A stretch of 24,564 nt of DNA, from NCBI GenBank assembly GCA_012798745.1, contig JAAZMQ010000044.1:1-24564 (forward strand), given 5' to 3'. The notes beneath the pieces are model-generated. The model was not told the DNA's origin. It searched no databases and saw nothing but the letters and a program-made list of their open reading frames with translations. The position numbers were made by a program, and so were the translations under genes. This document shows positions 7,452 to 15,746 of the stretch, one piece after another; the stretch's first letter is position 1; every line of letters starts with the position of its first letter. The stretch comes from Bacteroidales bacterium. GTDB lineage: Bacteria; Bacteroidota; Bacteroidia; Bacteroidales; Dysgonomonadaceae.

Positions 7452-9911
7452 TTAAATACCCTTTTTGGCAAGGCGTATCATTTCACCATCCGTAAAATTA
7501 CGTACCGGCACATATCCGGGTAGTGGCTGAATTCTTTCGTGAATTATGTCGATGAACCATCCGGGTTGCGGGAAGAAAGCTTTCTCGAGCTCATGTTGAG
7601 GAGTAATCCAATTTCGCGAACCCAATACACAAACCGGAGCATCCAGATAATCGAAAGCAAGCTGACTAATATTGGCTGCCATATCATTTAAAAACGAACC
7701 CCGTGCAGTTGCATCACTTGCCACAATAATTCTTCCGGTTTTCTTTACCGATTCAATTACTTTTTCGTAATTGAATGGCACTAACGAACGGGCATCAATC
7801 ACTTCTGCGCTCATTCCGTATTTTTCTTCCAGCTCCTTGGCTGCTTCCAAAGCTTGATATAGTGTATATCCAATGGTAAGGAAAGTGATGTCTTTTCCTT
7901 CTTTCTTTATATCGGGTTCACCAATAGGTATCTCATAATATCCTTTGGGTACGCCCCCCTCATGAAACTGTTCGCCTATGTCGTAAATACGCTGACTTTC
8001 GAAAAAGACTACCGGATCGGTTCCCTGCAAAGCAGCGTTCATTAATCCTTTGGCATCGTAAGGGGTAGCAGGAAAACACACTTTCAATCCCGGAATATGG
8101 GTAACCAGCGATGTCCAATCCTGTGAATGTTGTGCACCATATTTTGAACCAATAGATACCCTTAGCACTACAGGCATCTTAAGCACATTTCCACTCATGG
8201 CCTGCCATTTGGGAAGCTGATTAAACACCTCATCGCCACATCTCCCCAAAAAGTCGCAATACATAATTTCAGGAATCACACGACCTCCGCACATAGCGTA
8301 ACCGATAGCCGTTCCCACAATAGCTGCTTCGGCTATCGGCGCATTAAAGAAACGATGATAAGGCAAAGACTCAGTCATGCCGGCATAAACGGCAAAAGCA
8401 CCTCCCCAATCGCGGTTGTCTTCTCCATAAGCTATTAACGAAGCATCTTTATAAAAACGATCCATAATTGCTTCAAAAATAGCATCACGCAACTGAAACT
8501 GCTTCATCTTGCTGAATGGCTTACCGTCGGCATCGAAAGCAAAACGTTCTTTTCTTGCGATTTTCTTCACACGCGAATTTTCCTCCAGCGGAGTCAATAC
8601 CTCCGGTTCGGCATCGGAGAAAGAATCCACCGAGCCGTTAGAGAACATCATCTCCCCAATCAATTCGGTATTTTGTATGCGTGGTGAAATTTTTTCGTCA
8701 ATAGCTTTAAGAAACAATTCGTAAATCAATCCCTCTATATCTTCATGAATAGCATCAATTTCGGCCTGAGTAGCTACTCCTACTTCAATCAACTGATTTC
8801 TAAAAGAGACAATTGAATCTTGTTTTTCCCATGCTTCCACCTCTTCTTTAGTTCGATACGAAGAAGCATCCGAAGGCGAATGTCCACAATAGCGATAAGT
8901 TATCACATCCAGCAATACCGGCCCTTTCTTTTCTTCAATGATTTTGCGTTTGCGTTTGTAAGCATCGATTACCGCCAACGGATTGAACCCATCTACGCGC
9001 TCGGCATGCATCTGTTCGGGGTTAACGCCGGCTCCGATGCGGGCAGCAATCTCATAACCCATAGTTTCACCCCACGTCTGACCTCCCATGCCGTACTGGT
9101 TGTTCATAATATTAATGATCAACGGCAATCCACCTTTCCGGTCACCTTCCCACAATTTTTTAAATTGATCCATCACGGAAAAAGTAATACCTTCCCATAC
9201 CGGACCGCATGCTAATGCTCCGTCGCCGATATTAGCGACCACCATACCGGATTTGCGATTCACTTTTTTGTAAAGTGCCGCACCCACTGCAATATCTCCC
9301 GAACCTCCTACAATAGCATTGTTTGGGTAAATGCCGAATGGTGTAAAAAAGACATGCATCGAACCACCAAGTCCTTTATTGAATCCCGTTTGACGACCGA
9401 AAATCTCCGCCAATGTTCCATATACAAGAAAACGACGAGCCAGCTCTTTGGTTGTTCCTTGAAAATCTTTTTTCACCATATCAAGTACAATACCATCGAA
9501 AAAAGATTCCATGATATCCATCAACTGCTTATCGTCCAATTTATAAATGGCCGACATTCCCTTGGCCAATACTTCACCATGTGAACGATGATTACCGAAG
9601 ATAAAATCATCAATTGTTAACGTCCACGCCATTCCAACGGAAGCCGCTTCCTGACCGATAGAAAGATGAGCAGGACCCGGATAATTATACGGTGTTCCCT
9701 TATACTCACCCTTCGTCTTAATGGTATTCAACATGGTCTCAAATTCGCGAATCAGGACCATATCGTGATAAATGGCTTTAAATTCTTCGTCGGTAAAATT
9801 CTCTCTTTCGTCTTTTACAGTTTTTTGATACTGATTCAATGGAATCGGTTGAAATTCCAACATACCCGGTTGTCGTACGACATTCGGATCTATAAATTCA
9901 CTCTTTGGCAT
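7452..9911 (-). CDS. 2-oxoacid dehydrogenase E1, alpha and beta fused (819 aa)
   Basis: Thiamine-diphosphate E1 component that decarboxylates a 2-oxo acid (or cleaves a diketone, as in acetoin dehydrogenase) and transfers the acyl group to E2-bound lipoate. Alpha half about 1-415: RSHGEVLAKG, GFNKGLGGSMHV (177-187) and the ThDP motif GDGA (229-232) to NN (270-271). Linker about 415-468. Beta half about 469-819: AYGEDNRDWGGAF, APIAEAAIVG and DARSLVPFN. Two oddities stand out: about 45 extra residues between HGEVLAKG and the FGRQTGF segment (about 119-170), and a ThDP motif about ten residues longer than usual. At 819 aa it is longer than the fused E1 proteins of about 650-700 aa common in Bacteroidota. 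It lies 42 bases after E3. Substrate (pyruvate, branched-chain, acetoin-like or another) cannot be assigned. Confidence 0.85.
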   Translation of the reverse strand: MPKSEFIDPNVVRQPGMLEFQPIPLNQYQKTVKDERENFTDEEFKAIYHDMVLIREFETMLNTIKTKGEYKGTPYNYPGPAHLSIGQEAASVGMAWTLTIDDFIFGNHRSHGEVLAKGMSAIYKLDDKQLMDIMESFFDGIVLDMVKKDFQGTTKELARRFLVYGTLAEIFGRQTGFNKGLGGSMHVFFTPFGIYPNNAIVGGSGDIAVGAALYKKVNRKSGMVVANIGDGALACGPVWEGITFSVMDQFKKLWEGDRKGGLPLIINIMNNQYGMGGQTWGETMGYEIAARIGAGVNPEQMHAERVDGFNPLAVIDAYKRKRKIIEEKKGPVLLDVITYRYCGHSPSDASSYRTKEEVEAWEKQDSIVSFRNQLIEVGVATQAEIDAIHEDIEGLIYELFLKAIDEKISPRIQNTELIGEMMFSNGSVDSFSDAEPEVLTPLEENSRVKKIARKERFAFDADGKPFSKMKQFQLRDAIFEAIMDRFYKDASLIAYGEDNRDWGGAFAVYAGMTESLPYHRFFNAPIAEAAIVGTAIGYAMCGGRVIPEIMYCDFLGRCGDEVFNQLPKWQAMSGNVLKMPVVLRVSIGSKYGAQHSQDWTSLVTHIPGLKVCFPATPYDAKGLMNAALQGTDPVVFFESQRIYDIGEQFHEGGVPKGYYEIPIGEPDIKKEGKDITFLTIGYTLYQALEAAKELEEKYGMSAEVIDARSLVPFNYEKVIESVKKTGRIIVASDATARGSFLNDMAANISQLAFDYLDAPVCVLGSRNWITPQHELEKAFFPQPGWFIDIIHERIQPLPGYVPVRNFTDGEMIRLAKKGI

Positions 9912-9953
9912 TGTTATATTTGTTTTTAAGTTTTTATTTTTTTAATTCGTTTT

Positions 9954-11309
9954 TTAAAAAGTAAAAAGGGTTTCTTTAATAATTTCACTGACTGTCGGAT
10001 GCGGAAAAACAACTTCTTGCATTTCTTTCACTGTCATTTCCTGTTCGATAGCTGTGCAAGCCCCGTAAATCATTTCACTACAAGGATTTCCCAGCATGTG
10101 AACGCCGATAATTTCCCCGTGCCTTTCGCCTGTCAATATCTTGCAAAGGCCGTTACCTCGTTCGTTTTCGGCCACAAAACGACCGGAATAAGTCATAGGG
10201 AGTTTGGCCACATTATAGGCAATACCTTTGGTTTTGGCCGACTCTTCCGTTTCGCCTACTCCGGCAACTTCGGGGTTGGTGTAAACTACTCCCGGAATAG
10301 CATGGTAACGCATTATATCATTGCCTCCTGTCAAGTTATTCACCACCACTTCGCCTTCACGAATCGCCGTATGAGCAAGGAGTGAAAATCCGGTTACATC
10401 ACCTGCAGCGAAAACACCGGGGATGTTGGTACGCATTTTTTCGTCTACCTTGATGCCGTTTCCTTCCAACTCCACGTTCAGATTTTCCAATCCAAAACCT
10501 TCGATAACCGGTCGTCGACCTACACTTAGCAAAATTTTTTCACCTTTAACAATTTGGGTTTTGCCTTCTTTTTCGAAAACGACCTTTTTGCCGTCTATCT
10601 GAACGACTTTCGCATTCAAATAAAATTCAATTCCCTTTTTTTCGTAAATATTACGAAGCATGGCAGAAATTTCGCCATCCAATCCTCCTAATATTTCGGG
10701 AAGCATTTCTACCACCGTCACTTTTGTTCCTAAACTGTTAAAAAAAGAAGCGAATTCTGTTCCGATTACACCGCCTCCAATGATGACAAGTGATTGAGGT
10801 TGTTCTTTTAAATCCAGAATTTCGCGGTTGGTAACCACAATATCGCCTGCTTCAGCCAATCCCGGAATAGGCGGAACAGATGCTTCTGATCCTGTGCAGA
10901 TTAGCAGATTGGCACCATAATAACTTTCTCCGTTGCAGACAACCTCGATACCGTCGGCACTCCGACCGTGAATCTTGGCTTCACCTTTAACAACCGTAAC
11001 ATTATTCGCTTTCATCTTACCTTCCACACCTAACACCAACTTGCGGACCACTTTGTTTTTCCGACTGACAATTTTTCCGTAATCGAAACGAACATTATCC
11101 GCAAACACACCATATTTATCTCCATACAGGGCATTTTCGTAGGTTTTGGCACTGTAAAGCATGGTTTTTGTGGGAATGCAACCTTCATTCAAACAAACAC
11201 CTCCCATCGCTTTCTTTTCGAACAAAAGTACCTTCAGCCCTTTATGTCCTGCACGTTCGGCAGCCACATATCCTGCAGGCCCTCCACCTATAATCATTAA
11301 ATCGAACAT
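9954..11309 (-). CDS. lpdA: Dihydrolipoyl dehydrogenase, E3 (451 aa)
   Basis: FAD-dependent enzyme that reoxidises the dihydrolipoyl arm of E2 and makes NADH. Seen: FAD-binding GGGPAGY at 8-14; redox-active disulfide GGVCLNEGC (C39/C44); NAD-binding IIGGGVIGTEFA near 176-187; second FAD contact VFAAGDVTGF; and C-terminal catalytic HPTVSE (H437). Length is normal for the family. It sits between E2 and the fused E1, so it is the dedicated E3 of this complex, although an E3 can serve several complexes in one cell. Confidence 0.93.
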   Translation of the reverse strand: MFDLMIIGGGPAGYVAAERAGHKGLKVLLFEKKAMGGVCLNEGCIPTKTMLYSAKTYENALYGDKYGVFADNVRFDYGKIVSRKNKVVRKLVLGVEGKMKANNVTVVKGEAKIHGRSADGIEVVCNGESYYGANLLICTGSEASVPPIPGLAEAGDIVVTNREILDLKEQPQSLVIIGGGVIGTEFASFFNSLGTKVTVVEMLPEILGGLDGEISAMLRNIYEKKGIEFYLNAKVVQIDGKKVVFEKEGKTQIVKGEKILLSVGRRPVIEGFGLENLNVELEGNGIKVDEKMRTNIPGVFAAGDVTGFSLLAHTAIREGEVVVNNLTGGNDIMRYHAIPGVVYTNPEVAGVGETEESAKTKGIAYNVAKLPMTYSGRFVAENERGNGLCKILTGERHGEIIGVHMLGNPCSEMIYGACTAIEQEMTVKEMQEVVFPHPTVSEIIKETLFTF

Positions 11310-11349
11310 ATCATTTTATTTAATTACTTTTACGATTTTCCTGTTTTCT

Positions 11350-12714
11350 TCAAAAAATATCCACTTCGAGGTTTTCTATCTCTTCCGCAATCTGTTTCAG
11401 AAAGCGGGTAGCCTCCCCGCCATCCAATGCTCGATGATCGTAGGTTAAACTCAATCCGATATAGGGAACGAAAGCGTACACGCCGTCACCTAAGTCTTTA
11501 GGACGAGGAACAATGGTATTCACCCCCAAAATAGCCGTTTGTGGCAGATTGATAACCGGCGTAAACATTTCCACTCCATAATTACCCAAATTGGACACTG
11601 TAAATGTAGCGGCTTCAGCAGATAGCAATTCGGGATCGATTCCACCTTTACGACAAGCTGCTGCTACCTCTTTCAGCTGATTCGCTAAACCAATAATAGA
11701 TAAATCGTCGGCATTACGAACAACAGGCACCATTAATCCCCTGTCGGTATCCACTGCAAGAGCCAGATGCACTTTTTTGAAATAGCGGATCGTATCGCCC
11801 AGAAAATGTGTATTGACATTTGGAAATTTCTTCAATGCCTTGATAACGGCAAAACATACCATATCGTTTAAGGTAACATTAGTAGTAAGTGTTCCGGCCT
11901 CCATCGCAGCCTTTACCTGTTTACGAAGTCCCAAAATCCTACGAGCATCGGCACCAAGATGGTGCGTCAGCTGAGCCGAATTCTGCAACGAAGCATGCAT
12001 GGAACGAGCAATAATCTTTCGTATATTGGATATTCTCCTATCCTCATAATCAATACCATACACTGAATTCACAGGTGCAGCAAGATCCGTTGCACGTACC
12101 ATGCCCGCCAATCCTGTACCCCCCTCTTGAGGTTGCAAACCTTCTTCCGCAGCAATCTTTTTTGCCAGAGGCGTCATTTTTGGTCGGGTTTCTAACACGG
12201 CTTTCACATCCTTTTCAATAATTCGCCCTTTCGGTCCCGAACCCTTAAGGCCGGAAACATCGACAGCTTCTTTTTCTGCTAATTTTTTAGCCCGAGGAGA
12301 AATAAACACCGATGCCTGACCGGTTTGAGACTTCGCAGCAACGCTGCTCTCCGACTCAGGTGACTGAGTTTCTACCTCAACCTTTTTTATCTCTTCTGAA
12401 GACGAGGGAGATTTTTCCTTTTCGCGATCACCTTCCTCATGCTGACTTTCAGCTAGCAATGACGAATAATCTTCACCCGGTTGCCCTATGACCATCATGT
12501 TTTCCAATACCGGGACCTCATCCCCTTCTTTGTAAAAACATTCCAGCACAACACCGTCTATGGGAGATTCCTCTTCAAAAGAAGCTTTATCCGTCTCATA
12601 AGTAAACAGGATATCTCCTTTTTTTACGGTATCCCCTTTTTTCTTTTTTATTTCGGTAACAATGCAACTTTCCACCGATTGCCCCTGTTTGGGCATAATT
12701 ACCACAACTGCCAT
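11350..12714 (-). CDS. 2-oxoacid dehydrogenase E2 (dihydrolipoyl acyltransferase) with two peripheral-subunit-binding-type segments (454 aa)
   Basis: Core of the complex: transfers the acyl group from lipoate to CoA. The N-terminal lipoyl domain has ETDKASFEEES with lipoyl lysine K43. An acidic and serine-rich linker runs about 82-135. A peripheral-subunit-binding domain follows at about 139-174 (SPRAKKLAEKEA ... GPKGRIIEKDV). A second, similar segment lies at about 180-212 (MTPLAKKIAAEEG ... GMVRATDL). The acyltransferase domain covers about 225-454 with DHRALDGG (426-433). First gene of the minus-strand unit; its ATG is 37 bases past a TAnnTTTG element. Acyl specificity is not readable from sequence. 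Confidence 0.9.
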   Translation of the reverse strand: MAVVVIMPKQGQSVESCIVTEIKKKKGDTVKKGDILFTYETDKASFEEESPIDGVVLECFYKEGDEVPVLENMMVIGQPGEDYSSLLAESQHEEGDREKEKSPSSSEEIKKVEVETQSPESESSVAAKSQTGQASVFISPRAKKLAEKEAVDVSGLKGSGPKGRIIEKDVKAVLETRPKMTPLAKKIAAEEGLQPQEGGTGLAGMVRATDLAAPVNSVYGIDYEDRRISNIRKIIARSMHASLQNSAQLTHHLGADARRILGLRKQVKAAMEAGTLTTNVTLNDMVCFAVIKALKKFPNVNTHFLGDTIRYFKKVHLALAVDTDRGLMVPVVRNADDLSIIGLANQLKEVAAACRKGGIDPELLSAEAATFTVSNLGNYGVEMFTPVINLPQTAILGVNTIVPRPKDLGDGVYAFVPYIGLSLTYDHRALDGGEATRFLKQIAEEIENLEVDIF

Positions 12715-12750
12715 AACTAAGTAAATAATTTAAATATGAATGTTTGTCGG

Positions 12751-12758
12751 CAAATGTA
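12751..12758 (-). promoter_or_regulatory. Candidate -7 element (TACATTTG) of the E2-to-lplA operon
   Basis: The minus strand reads TACATTTG, matching the Bacteroidota -7 consensus TAnnTTTG. Its last base is 37 bases upstream of the E2 start codon. No TTTG -33 box is found at the usual spacing, suggesting dependence on an activator. Prediction by pattern only. Confidence 0.5.
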
Positions 12759-12790
12759 CTTATTTTTTACCTTTTATATACTGCAATATT

Positions 12791-12877
12791 TGATTTAAAT
12801 ACTACACTATTTGACCTTTTGGCGAAAAACTTACCCTGATTCTATCAAAAAAGTCAAATAGTGTAGTATTTAAATCA
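12791..12877. promoter_or_regulatory. Divergent operator: 25-bp perfect inverted repeat between rhaB and the E2 operon
   Basis: Arm 12791-12815 (starts TGATTTAAATACTACAC) is the exact reverse complement of 12853-12877; with one mismatch the match extends to 30 bp (12791-12820 against 12848-12877). The space between the perfect arms is 37 bases. Both proposed transcripts start outside the repeat, so it should act as DNA, not as an RNA hairpin. Each arm ends exactly 33 bases from the first base of the -7 element it faces, the place where AraC-type activators usually sit. A shared, probably rhamnose-responsive regulator is inferred; no regulator gene is in the window. Confidence 0.7.
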
Positions 12878-12909
12878 TTTTTCTTAGTCCTATTCATCAA
12901 ATAAATCTC

Positions 12910-12917
12910 TATTTTTG
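12910..12917 (+). promoter_or_regulatory. Candidate -7 element (TATTTTTG) of rhaBAT
   Basis: TATTTTTG matches TAnnTTTG and its last base lies 37 bases upstream of the rhaB start codon, the same distance as for the opposing operon. The expected -33 TTTG is lacking here too. Prediction by pattern only. Confidence 0.5.
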
Positions 12918-12953
12918 TACAAAAAGTTATAAATCATTTTTATCTAATTTCTT

Positions 12954-14438
12954 ATGAATAAAAATAAATCCTTTTCTTTCTTGGCTGTCGACCTGGGCGC
13001 AACAAGTGGAAGAGCTATTCTTGGAACCATAAAAAACGATGTTTTAAAAATAAAAGAAATTAATCGTTTTTTAAATCCCATTATTGATGTGAATGAATAC
13101 CTTTACTGGGATTTATTCTATCTGTATCAGCAGATCCTGAAATCACTCAACGAAATCAACCAACAAAAAATCGACATTCATTCCCTTGGTATCGACACAT
13201 GGGGTGTCGATTTTGTATGCTTTGGGGATGACGGTGAACCCTTACGCATGCCCTACAGCTACAGAGATACTCACACATTTGGTGCTCCCGAAAAATTCTT
13301 TCAAAAAATACCCAAGGAGGAAGTATACAAAAAAACAGGCATCCAAATCATGAATTTCAACTCGCTGTTTCAATTGGCTACTCTGAAAGAAAGAAACAGT
13401 TCCATTTACCCCGTCATTGACAAGATTCTTTTCATGCCCGACGCACTCTCTTATTTGTTGACAGGGAAAATGGTTACCGAATATACCATTGCCTCTACTT
13501 CACAAATGATGAATCCTTATACTAAAATATTTGATACTTCTTTGTTGGAAGCTGTCGGTTTATCGGAACATAATTTTGCGCCACTTGTGTTTTCAGGAAC
13601 TCCAATAGGTACCCTGTCCGATTCCGTGAAACGACAGACAGATGCAGGAGATATTCCGGTGATTGCCGTCGCCGGTCACGATACAGCTTCGGCAGTGTTG
13701 GCAACACCGGCAAAAGACGAAAACTTTGCTTATCTCAGCTCCGGAACATGGTCATTAATGGGTATTGAATCAAAGGAACCCATCATCAACGAAGAAACAT
13801 TCTCGCTGAATTTCACCAACGAAGGAGGTGCCGATGGTTCTATCCGGCTACTGAAAAATATATGCGGTATGTGGCTCATCGAACGGTGCAAGATAGAATG
13901 GGAAAAAGAAAAACCGGTGACTTATGATGAAATCGTGAAAGAAGCTGAAAAGGCCAAACCTTTTACTTCTTTCATTAATCCCGATGCTCCATGCTTCGCC
14001 GCCCCGGTTTCCATGATTAATGCCATTCAAACTTACTGCAAAGAAACAAAACAGCCAATCCCTCTCACGATGGGAGAAATTGCCCGATGCATCTATGAAA
14101 GTCTCGCTTTCCGATATAAACAAGTACTGACTAATCTGCAAAAATTGGCCGACTTTCCCATCAAAACATTACATATTATCGGCGGAGGATCGCAAAACAA
14201 CATGTTGAATACTTTTACGGCAAATGCCATTGGCATGCCTGTCATTGCAGGTCCTTCCGAAGCAACAGCCATGGGAAATATTCTTTTGCAGGCAAAGGCT
14301 GCAGGATTGGTTCAAGATAAATGCCAAATGCGGGAAATTGTACGCAATTCGGTTGAACTCAATACATTCACACCCTATAATACCTCACTATGGGATGAAC
14401 ATTACAACGATTACTTAAAAGTATATAAAGAACTATAA
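12954..14438 (+). CDS. rhaB: Rhamnulokinase (494 aa)
   Basis: Phosphorylates L-rhamnulose to L-rhamnulose 1-phosphate with ATP in the cytoplasm. It is a FGGY-family kinase with N-terminal phosphate-binding AVDLGATSGRAIL (D13), the substrate segment IDTWGVDFV, the hinge motif VAGHDTASAV and the C-terminal adenosine-binding IIGGGSQNNMLN followed by GPSEATAMGN. Length matches RhaB (about 490 aa). Fuculokinase was considered, but the next genes are rhamnose isomerase and rhamnose transporter. First gene of the plus-strand rhaBAT unit; 27 bases separate it from rhaA. Confidence 0.93.
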   Translation: MNKNKSFSFLAVDLGATSGRAILGTIKNDVLKIKEINRFLNPIIDVNEYLYWDLFYLYQQILKSLNEINQQKIDIHSLGIDTWGVDFVCFGDDGEPLRMPYSYRDTHTFGAPEKFFQKIPKEEVYKKTGIQIMNFNSLFQLATLKERNSSIYPVIDKILFMPDALSYLLTGKMVTEYTIASTSQMMNPYTKIFDTSLLEAVGLSEHNFAPLVFSGTPIGTLSDSVKRQTDAGDIPVIAVAGHDTASAVLATPAKDENFAYLSSGTWSLMGIESKEPIINEETFSLNFTNEGGADGSIRLLKNICGMWLIERCKIEWEKEKPVTYDEIVKEAEKAKPFTSFINPDAPCFAAPVSMINAIQTYCKETKQPIPLTMGEIARCIYESLAFRYKQVLTNLQKLADFPIKTLHIIGGGSQNNMLNTFTANAIGMPVIAGPSEATAMGNILLQAKAAGLVQDKCQMREIVRNSVELNTFTPYNTSLWDEHYNDYLKVYKEL

Positions 14439-14465
14439 ATAAATACTTACCAACTTATTTTAATA

Positions 14466-15743
14466 ATGAATATCATCATGAAAGAAGAACAGATTAAAAA
14501 AGCGTATGCCGATGCAAAAGAACAATATGCGGCATTAGGAATTGAGGTGGATAAAGCCATTGATAAACTAAACGATTTATCTATTTCTATTCATTGTTGG
14601 CAAGCCGACGATGTTTCGGGTTTCGAAAATCCCGAAGGTGAGCTCACAGGAGGAATCCAAGCCACCGGAAACTACCCGGGTAAAGCACGTACCATAGAAG
14701 AACTACGTCAGGATATCGAAAAAGTACTTTCCTTAGTACCCGGAAAACATCGATTAAGTTTGCACGCAATTTACGGTGACTTTCGGGGTGAATTTGTCGA
14801 TCGTGACCAAATTGAACTGAAACATTTTCAATCGTGGATCGACTGGGCAAAAAAAGTAGGTATCAAATTGGATTTCAATTCCACTTTTTTCTCTCATCCC
14901 AAAGCCGATAGCGGTTATACTCTTTCTGACTTTGATCCCGAAATCCGTAATTTTTGGAAAGAACATCTTCGCCGCTGCCGCAGAATAGCTGCCGAAATAG
15001 GACGCCGGCAAGGCGATCCATGTATCCATAACATTTGGATTCCCGATGGTGAAAAGGACAAAACCGTTTCACGGTATGCACATCGTCAGCTGCTGAAAGA
15101 ATCGCTGGATGAGGTGCTTTCCGAAAAAATCAGTACCGATTACCTCAAAGACACTGTAGAATGCAAATTGTTTGGAATTGGCAGCGAAAGTTATGTAGTT
15201 GGTTCTCATGAATTCTATATGGGATATGCCGTTAAAAACAACATGATGCTAACCTTGGATGCCGGCCATTTCCACCCAACTGAAGTGATATCGGACAAAA
15301 TATCCTCCATGCTGCTCTTTGTTCCCGAAATCAATCTCCATGTAAGCCGTCCCGAACGTTGGGATAGCGACCACGTGGTAATCCTGAACGACGAGTTATT
15401 GGCTCTATCACAAGAAATTGTGCGATCGGGAAATATGAATCGAGTGCATCTCGGACTGGATTATTTTGACGCATCCATCAATCGCATCGGCGCCTATGTC
15501 GTAGGTATCCGTGCAACTCAGAGAGCCATGTTGCAGGCACTTCTTGAACCAACCGAGAAATTAAGACAATTCGAATTGGAAAACAAAAATTTCCAACGGA
15601 TGGCATATCTCGAAGAACTGAAAGCAATGCCATGGAATGCCATTTACAACCACTATTGCTACAAACAAGGTGTTCCTGTGAGCGATAAATACATTCAAGC
15701 GATAGAAGAATACGAAGACGAAGTAACTTCAAAAAGAAAATAA
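14466..15743 (+). CDS. rhaA: L-rhamnose isomerase (425 aa)
   Basis: Interconverts L-rhamnose and L-rhamnulose, a metal-dependent reaction on a TIM-barrel. The family signature HCWQADDVSGFE followed by GGIQATGNYPGKAR is present, as is the metal-site region LDAGHFHPTEVISDK. Length agrees with RhaA (about 418 aa). The first Met (14466) gives MNIIMKEEQ; a second ATG at 14478 gives a four-residue shorter protein equal in length to many homologues, and either could be used. Only 3 bases separate it from rhaT. Confidence 0.95.
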   Translation: MNIIMKEEQIKKAYADAKEQYAALGIEVDKAIDKLNDLSISIHCWQADDVSGFENPEGELTGGIQATGNYPGKARTIEELRQDIEKVLSLVPGKHRLSLHAIYGDFRGEFVDRDQIELKHFQSWIDWAKKVGIKLDFNSTFFSHPKADSGYTLSDFDPEIRNFWKEHLRRCRRIAAEIGRRQGDPCIHNIWIPDGEKDKTVSRYAHRQLLKESLDEVLSEKISTDYLKDTVECKLFGIGSESYVVGSHEFYMGYAVKNNMMLTLDAGHFHPTEVISDKISSMLLFVPEINLHVSRPERWDSDHVVILNDELLALSQEIVRSGNMNRVHLGLDYFDASINRIGAYVVGIRATQRAMLQALLEPTEKLRQFELENKNFQRMAYLEELKAMPWNAIYNHYCYKQGVPVSDKYIQAIEEYEDEVTSKRK

Positions 15744-15746
15744 AAA

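Noticed and set aside
12791..12877. The long inverted repeat as a transcription terminator or RNA gene
   Set aside because: It lies upstream of both outward promoters and should not be transcribed by either.
12954..14438. Fuculokinase or xylulokinase as alternative identity
   Set aside because: Length, motifs and the directly following rhamnose isomerase and RhaT genes favour rhamnulokinase.
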